Assembly: GCF_016584105.1 (NCBI RefSeq)
Contig: NZ_NRSM01000032.1
Location: 1 to 38,791, forward strand
DNA length: 38,791 nucleotides
Direction of reading: 5' to 3'
Source: Ectothiorhodospira shaposhnikovii
Lineage (GTDB): Bacteria; Pseudomonadota; Gammaproteobacteria; Ectothiorhodospirales; Ectothiorhodospiraceae
Positions 34,246-38,791 of this stretch are shown one piece after another. Numbering within the stretch: position 1 is the stretch's first letter; every line of letters begins with the position of its first letter. The notes under the pieces are model-generated. The model was not told where the DNA came from. It was given only the letters and a program-made list of their open reading frames with translations, and ran no database searches. A program made the translations under genes and the position numbers.

Positions 34246-34797
34246 GTGAGCACATTGGAGTACGAACCAATAACCATCGAACATCTCTATGACGACCACC
34301 ATGCCTGGTTGCAGGGCTGGTTGCGCCACCGCCTGGGCAATGCTGCCGACGCCGCCGATCTCGCCCACGATGCCTTTCTGCGCCTGTTGACCAAGCCGCG
34401 CCGCTTCGACAGTGCGCCCGAGGCCCGCAGTTACCTGTGCACCATGGCCAACGGCTTGTGTGTCGACCTCTGGCGCCGCCGCCGGATCGAGCAGGCTTGG
34501 TTGGATGTTCTCGCCGCCCGGCCGGAGGACTTGGTGCCATCGGCCGAACACCAGGCCATTGTGCTCGAAGCCCTGCTTGAGATTGACGCCATGCTACACA
34601 GCCTGCCGCCCAAGGTTGCCAATGCCTTTGTGATGGCTGTGGGCTGCGAGATGACCGACAGGGAGGTTGCCGAGGAACTGGGTGTTTCCACCCGCATGGT
34701 GCGCAAGTATGTTGCCCGTGCCATGCTGTACTGCATACGTCTGGATGCCCGGCAGGCGGTGGAGGAACTGCCCCATGGTGTTCCCTGTTCCGTCTGA
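34246..34797 (+). CDS. FecI-like ECF sigma factor
   Basis: A 183-residue iron-starvation type extracytoplasmic sigma factor. Region 2 is AADAADLAHDAFLRLLTKPRRFDSAPEARSYLCTMANGLCVDLWRRRRIEQAWLD; region 4 is LHSLPPKVANAFVMAVGCEMTDREVAEELGVSTRMVRKYVARAML, the helix-turn-helix for -35 binding. It directs transcription of the TonB receptor gene downstream once freed by FecR. I chose GTG at 34246 (AGGCGG ahead, family-like start STLEYEPITIEHLY); the frame is open from 34153 but that part has no sigma features. Confidence 0.9.
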   Translation: MSTLEYEPITIEHLYDDHHAWLQGWLRHRLGNAADAADLAHDAFLRLLTKPRRFDSAPEARSYLCTMANGLCVDLWRRRRIEQAWLDVLAARPEDLVPSAEHQAIVLEALLEIDAMLHSLPPKVANAFVMAVGCEMTDREVAEELGVSTRMVRKYVARAMLYCIRLDARQAVEELPHGVPCSV

Positions 34798-34808
34798 CTT
34801 TACCACGA

Positions 34809-34854
34809 TGCCTGTGGGTGACCGCGCCTGACAGGGCGCGGTCACCCACAGGCA
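34809..34854. repeat. Perfect 20-bp inverted repeat between fecI and fecR
   Basis: Arms at 34809-34828 and 34835-34854 are exact reverse complements across a six-base loop (TGACAG). The right arm ends seven bases before the fecR ATG, so no separate Shine-Dalgarno fits between them. No T-tract follows. Such a stem would fold strongly in the fecI-fecR transcript and could limit fecR translation or act as an mRNA end/stability element. Confidence 0.9.
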
Positions 34855-34861
34855 CTTCGCC

Positions 34862-35866
34862 ATGACTAAGGCCAACACCTCGCGCTCGACCCCACTGAGC
34901 GAGCCCTCGCACCAGGCAATGGAGCAGGCCGCCGAGTGGTTCGCCTTGCTGCGCTCGGGCGAGGCTAGTGATGCCGATCGTGCCCAGTGGCAGGCTTGGT
35001 TGGCTAGTGCTCGCGAAAACGTCGACGCTTGGCACTATGTGGAGCGCATCAGTCGTCGCTTCGAACCACTCCAAGGCAATCCGGCGCGGCGCGCCGCCGT
35101 CAGTGCCTTCCAGCGTGCCAACGAGCCATGCCTCAAGCGCCGGGAGACCCTGCTCGGTATTGTTACCTTGTTGGGCGTCGGTGTGCTGGGCTGGGGTTGC
35201 TGGAGCCACACGCCGCTGCCTGGCATAGCTATGGCACGTCGGGCCGATCACCGCACTGCCACCGGTGAACAGCGTGAGATCTTCCTCTCGGACGGCACTC
35301 GTGTTTGGCTCAATACCGCTACCGCCATCAGCGAGGATTTCAGCATAGGTCAGCGTCGCCTGCGCCTGGTGGCGGGAGAAATCCTGATTCAGACCGCCTC
35401 CGATCCATTGCGTCCCTTCCTCGTCGATACTCCACAAGGTAGCCTGTACCCGATCGGTACCCGGTTCACTGTGCGGCTTGACAGGGGAGAAACCTTCGTG
35501 GCTGTCTACGAAGGCGCTGTGGAGGTAATCACCGCTGGCGGTGAAGGCGCCACACTGTCGGCAGGTAAACAAACCCACTTTACTGAGAGGGCATTGGCCT
35601 TCGTCGAGGTCGCCGACCCCGCTCGCCAAGTCTGGAGTCAGGGCATCCTCCTCGCGGATAACATTCCACTTGCAGACATGGTGCGGGAACTGCGCCGCTA
35701 TCGCCCTGGCCACCTGGGGCTGTCACCCGAAGTGGCAGATCTGCGTGTTTTCGGCAGCTACCCGATCAACGACCCAGATCGCGCGCTCGCGATGCTCGAA
35801 TCCGTGATGCCTATCCGCGTGCATCGCAGGATGTCGTGGTGGGTGAGCATTGAGCCTGAGCGCTGA
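34862..35866 (+). CDS. FecR-like anti-sigma factor / signal transducer
   Basis: A 334-residue inner-membrane regulator. The cytoplasmic N-terminus has the FecR pattern EQAAEWFALLRSGEASDADRAQWQAWLASARENVDAW that binds FecI. A single hydrophobic helix follows (LLGIVTLLGVGVLGWGCW, about residues 96-113). The periplasmic part carries ATGEQREIFLSDGTRVWLNTATAI, RFTVRLDRGETFVAVYEGAVEV and SQGILLADNIPLADMVRELRRY, the FecR and C-terminal domains that sense the receptor. The ribosome binding region is taken up by the hairpin just before it. Confidence 0.92.
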   Translation: MTKANTSRSTPLSEPSHQAMEQAAEWFALLRSGEASDADRAQWQAWLASARENVDAWHYVERISRRFEPLQGNPARRAAVSAFQRANEPCLKRRETLLGIVTLLGVGVLGWGCWSHTPLPGIAMARRADHRTATGEQREIFLSDGTRVWLNTATAISEDFSIGQRRLRLVAGEILIQTASDPLRPFLVDTPQGSLYPIGTRFTVRLDRGETFVAVYEGAVEVITAGGEGATLSAGKQTHFTERALAFVEVADPARQVWSQGILLADNIPLADMVRELRRYRPGHLGLSPEVADLRVFGSYPINDPDRALAMLESVMPIRVHRRMSWWVSIEPER

Positions 35867-36150
35867 CTGCTACCGTGGTGACTTACTTGCCTTTGCGCGT
35901 CAAGCCACCACTGATTCTTCGGGTGAATACCCTCAGTTATAGCGTCAACCAATCTGAAATGATCCAGTTTTTTTAGAAAAAATGGTTCCGCTTTTGGGCC
36001 TCTCACTCGATACCCCAAGAGAGGTCACAAATTCATTGCTTACTCAGCCATCCCGACCATGTTGGCGGTCCTGTCTCGGCAGTTCGGCGATATGGGGTGG
36101 TGTGACCTTGTGTTGCCAAACCAGATCACATTGTCACAGGAAACCAATTG
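35867..36150. other. Intergenic region before the TonB receptor
   Basis: About 280 bases without a gene. It contains an AT hairpin-like stretch (35964-35985, T7 then A6) that could be a weak terminator or an UP-type element. The FecI-dependent receptor promoter is expected here but I could not identify it with confidence. Confidence 0.4.
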
Positions 36151-38284
36151 ATGATGTCGTGCAAACCCTTTTCCGTTCGCGCCGCCGCCGCTAGTACCCC
36201 CGTAGGCATCGGGGTTCGCCCGACATTGCTGATGGTGGCCGTCCACTTGGCCGTGGTCGGTAGTGCGCTGTTACCGACGCCCGTTGTGCATGCGCAGGCC
36301 GCCGCACACTCCGTGGTCCAGGCGCAGGTGGTATGGCAAACACGCAGCTATGACATCCCGTCGGGACCACTTGGCCCGGTGTTGATGCGCTTTGCCAGCG
36401 AATCGGGCGTCCTGCTGGCCGCCACGCCGCGGCTCGTTGAGGGCAAGTACAGCCCCGGTGTGCGCGGTAGTTTCAATGTGCAGGCTGCGCTGGATGCGCT
36501 GCTGGTAGGTACCGGATTGACGGCGGAGCGCAATGCGCAGGGGCAGTACGCCCTGCAAGTGGCGAAGGAGGATGATGTCATCACCTTAACGCCTGTGACA
36601 GTGACCGCCAACCAGCTCGGTGGGGTGACAGAAGGCACCGGTACCTACACACCAGGCGCTATTGCCACTGCAACCCGGCTGGTGCTCACGCCACGCGAGA
36701 CGCCGCAGTCCATCAGTGTAGTCACCCGGCAGGAAATGGACGATTTCGCTCTTACCTCCATCGACAAGGTCATGGAGCACACGCCTGGCGTGAGCATCGT
36801 CACCTACGATAGTGAACGCACGGTATATTTCGCACGCGGATTTGCGATCAATAACTTCCAGTATGACGGCATTCCGATGGAGCGCGACTCTGGATACTCC
36901 GCAGGTAACACGCTCAGTGATATGGCAATCTATGACCGTGTTGAAGTACTGAAGGGCGCCACCGGCTTGCTCACCGGCAGCGGTGATCCGGGCGCCACCA
37001 TCAACCTGATCCGCAAAAAGCCTACTCACGAATTCCAGGGCCATGTCAGTGTTGGCACTGGCACCTGGAACAACTACCGTACCGAGGTCGACGTTTCCGG
37101 TCCGCTCAACGCCGAGGGCACGGTGCGTGGCCGCGCTGTCGCGGCCTACCAGGACCGCGAATCGCACATGGACGGCTACCGCCGCAAGACGCCTGTTTTC
37201 TACGGCATTCTCGAAACCGACCTTAGCCCCGGGACGTTGCTCACCATCGGCGCCGACTATCAGGACAACAAACCGACACGCTCGACCTGGGGCGGCATCC
37301 CGATTTACGACACCGAGGGCAACTTCAACAAGCGCTCGCGCTCGTTCAATAACGGAGCGAAATGGAGCGGCTGGGAGCAATACACGCGCACGGCCTTCGC
37401 CACGCTCGAGCACTATTTCGACAACGACTGGGTGGCCAAGCTGCAACTCAACCATCAGGTCAACGGCTACGACGCCCCGCTGGGCGCAGTCGGCGGTGGT
37501 AATCCAGACCCGACCGACGGATCCGGCACTTCAATGTGGGTTGGCCGCTATGTGGGTAAGACGCGCGCCAACGCAGCTGACTTCTACGCCAGCGGGCCGT
37601 TCGATCTGTTCGGCCGCAAACACGAGCTGGTGCTTGGCGGCAGCATCAGCAACCGTCGCTGGACCAACAAAGGTGACGGCCCGAACATCGGCTACCCGAC
37701 CAGCGTAGGCAACTTCTACGAATGGAACGGCAACGTCCCGCAACCTAACTGGAACGACCCTGCTGCGTGGCACGGCGAGAACGACGAGACCACGCGCGAG
37801 AAAGGCGTTTACAGCACCGCGCGCTGGAACCTGCGCGACGACCTGAAGCTTATCACCGGAGTCCGTCTCTCCAGCTATAAGCGCGAAAGCATGAAGGAAT
37901 CGGGGGTTGCCGTGCCCTACCTAGGTCTGGTGTATGACCTGAATGACACGTACTCGGCGTATGGCAGTTATACCGGTATTTTCAAGCCACAGAACAATCG
38001 GGACGAATCAGGCAGCACGCTTGACCCCTTGGAAGGCATCAATATGGAGCTTGGCCTCAAGGGCACTTTCTTCGGTGGTCGCCTGAACGCCAGTGCAGCC
38101 ATCTTTCAGCTTGAACAAGACAACTTTGCCGAGGCCACAGGCGGCCTGACGCCCGATGGTGGCACTGCTTACCGTGCTATCAGCGGCGTGAAGAGTGAGG
38201 GCTACGAGCTGGAATTGTCGGGCCAGCTGAACGCGTACTGGAATGTCCATGCCAGCTACAGCCACGGCGTTTCACGCCACCAGG
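36151..38284 (+). pseudogene. TonB-dependent siderophore receptor with STN domain, truncated by IS
   Basis: An outer-membrane iron-siderophore receptor of the FpvA/FhuE type, cut at its 3' end. Order: a long signal peptide to about AQA, then an STN signalling domain (RSYDIPSGPLGPVLMRFA...GVLL....LVEGKYSPGVRG), a TonB-box-like stretch, the plug (TPQSISVVTRQEMDD, VEVLKGATGLLTGSGDPGATINLIRKKP) and most of the beta barrel. After SHGVSRHQ the frame enters IS sequence at 38285 and stops 14 codons later. Roughly the last strands of the barrel and the C-terminal aromatic residue needed for outer-membrane insertion are lost. The STN domain fits signalling through the neighbouring FecR. ATG 36151 has AGGA upstream. 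Confidence 0.88.
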
Positions 38285-38539
38285 TGAAGTGGTCCAATTG
38301 TAGCGGACACCCCGTTAAGCCCTCGTAGGCTATGCATTGGAGGTGTTCATGAGCAAGAAGGCACGACGTCGATACACGGCGGAATTCAAGGCTGAGGCAG
38401 TGGCGTTGGTTGAGCGCCAGGGGTATGGGGTGGCCGAAGCTGCCCGGTCTCTGGGAATCAATCGCAGCCTGTTGGATCGGTGGTTGCGCAAGGAACGTGA
38501 GCGGCAATCTCCCCAGCATGACCAACAGGAGGACCAGGC
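38285..38539 (+). mobile_element. IS3-family element, 5' fragment (copy 1)
   Basis: Begins with a TG-led left inverted repeat (38285-38310) that matches the right repeat at 96-121. It includes the start of orfA and is cut after about 255 bases by a second copy of the same left end. This copy interrupts the TonB receptor gene. The flank before the end is CCAGG, as it also is (CCAGGC) before copy 2. Confidence 0.85.
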
Positions 38540-38558
38540 TGAAGTGGTTCAATTGTAG
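38349..38558 (+). pseudogene. IS3-family transposase OrfA, truncated (copy 1)
   Basis: The N-terminal helix-turn-helix protein of an IS3 element (HTH_Tnp_1): RRYTAEFKAEAVALVERQGYG and AARSLGINRSLLDRWLRKERER bind the terminal repeats. GGAGG precedes the ATG at 38349. After QQEDQ the frame passes into the left end of copy 2, adding AEVVQL and a stop, so the leucine zipper and frameshift site are lost and no OrfAB can be made from this copy. Confidence 0.85.
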
Positions 38559-38791
38559 CGGACACCCCGTTAAGCCTCGTAGGCTATGCATCGGAGGTGT
38601 TCATGAGCAAGAAGGCACGACGTCGATACACGGCGGAATTCAAGGCTGAGGCAGTGGCGTTGGTTGAGCGCCAGGGGTATGGGGTGGCCGAAGCTGCCCG
38701 GTCTCTGGGAATCAATCGCAGCCTGTTGGATCGGTGGTTGCGCAAGGAACGTGAGCGGCAATCTCCCCAGCATGACCAACAGGAGGACCAG
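38540..38791 (+). mobile_element. IS3-family element, 5' end (copy 2, cut by window edge)
   Basis: Repeats copy 1 almost exactly for 252 bases: a few differences in the leader (for example TTCAATTG for TCCAATTG, one C fewer in the GCC(C)TCG stretch, CATCGG for CATTGG). The coding part appears identical to the window edge. It is inserted in, or tandem with, copy 1 in the same orientation. Confidence 0.85.
38603..38791 (+). CDS. IS3-family transposase OrfA (copy 2, partial)
   Basis: Same protein start as copy 1 (MSKKARRRYTAEFK...), with GGAGG upstream, running off the right edge after QQEDQ. It may belong to an intact element, which would have orfB on the same strand beyond the window. The distance from the copy 1 ATG is 254 bases. 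Confidence 0.85.
   Translation, partial: MSKKARRRYTAEFKAEAVALVERQGYGVAEAARSLGINRSLLDRWLRKERERQSPQHDQQEDQ

Noticed and set aside
34178-35713. Minus-strand open frame of about 510 codons opposite fecI/fecR
   Set aside because: It lies antisense to the sigma and anti-sigma genes and has no motifs of its own.
35964-35985. AT hairpin as terminator of fecIR
   Set aside because: The stem is nearly all A-T and not followed by a T-tract outside the stem, so it would be weak.
1-38791. CRISPR arrays, rRNA, tRNA, defence islands
   Set aside because: I saw no regularly spaced repeats, no tRNA-like cloverleaf with conserved T-loop, no rRNA sequence and no defence genes.

Overview
The window looks like a chromosomal segment of a chemolithotrophic or phototrophic gammaproteobacterium, most likely from the purple-sulfur / Thioalkalivibrio-like side (Chromatiales). 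I infer this from gene content and protein sequence style, not from a database search. Reasons are the rpe-gph-trpE block, a full oxygen-tolerant membrane-bound [NiFe] uptake hydrogenase locus, and small arsenic and chromate resistance genes. Base composition is GC-rich.

Layout. (1) 1-5.7 kb is a decayed, rearranged zone. It holds the 3' end of an IS3-family element, an integrase fragment joined in frame to a nitroreductase gene that carries an internal stop, and a DUF4389 membrane protein. It also holds remnants of CorA, a Na+/Ca2+ exchanger, a histidine kinase and a PAS-GGDEF protein, around two intact membrane-lipid type genes (acyl desaturase and ceramidase-like). (2) 5.7-14.7 kb carries stand-alone metabolic and stress genes: aldo/keto reductase, an exported haem-binding ethylbenzene-dehydrogenase-like protein, chromate transporter ChrA, an AhpD-like protein divergent from an ArsR-rhodanese regulator, arsD-arsA-arsC on the minus strand, and an exported MBL-fold protein. 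(3) 15.2-30.4 kb is one continuous plus-strand hydrogenase locus: structural genes hyaABC, maturation genes hyaD-hupF-hupG-hupH-hupI-hupJ-hupK, then hypAB-hupR(hoxA)-hypF-hypC-hypD-hypE. (4) 30.6-33.6 kb is rpe-gph-trpE, ending in a terminator. (5) 34.2-38.3 kb is a FecI-FecR-TonB receptor iron-uptake signalling module whose receptor gene is cut by an IS3-family insertion. Two partial copies of that IS lie head to tail up to the window edge.

How the parts work together. The hydrogenase is predicted to be an O2-tolerant H2-oxidising enzyme on the periplasmic side. It has a Tat-exported small subunit with the extra proximal-cluster cysteines, a large subunit with a cleavable C-terminal tail, and a b-type cytochrome passing electrons to quinone. 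The Hyp proteins build the NiFe(CN)2CO centre, HyaD removes the tail, and HupF/G/H/I/J/K are the accessory set typical of O2-tolerant enzymes. HupR/HoxA is an NtrC-type activator with an intact GAFTGA loop. Two sequences with -24/-12 (sigma-54) architecture sit where expected, one before hyaA and one before hyaD, the second just after a strong terminator that closes hyaABC. This two-promoter arrangement is the most interesting regulatory observation here.

I found no CRISPR array, rRNA or tRNA, and no obviously new defence or metabolic system. The unusual items are the chimeric pseudogene at the left end, the sigma-54/terminator layout, a perfect 20-bp hairpin directly before fecR, and the nested IS insertion in the TonB receptor.
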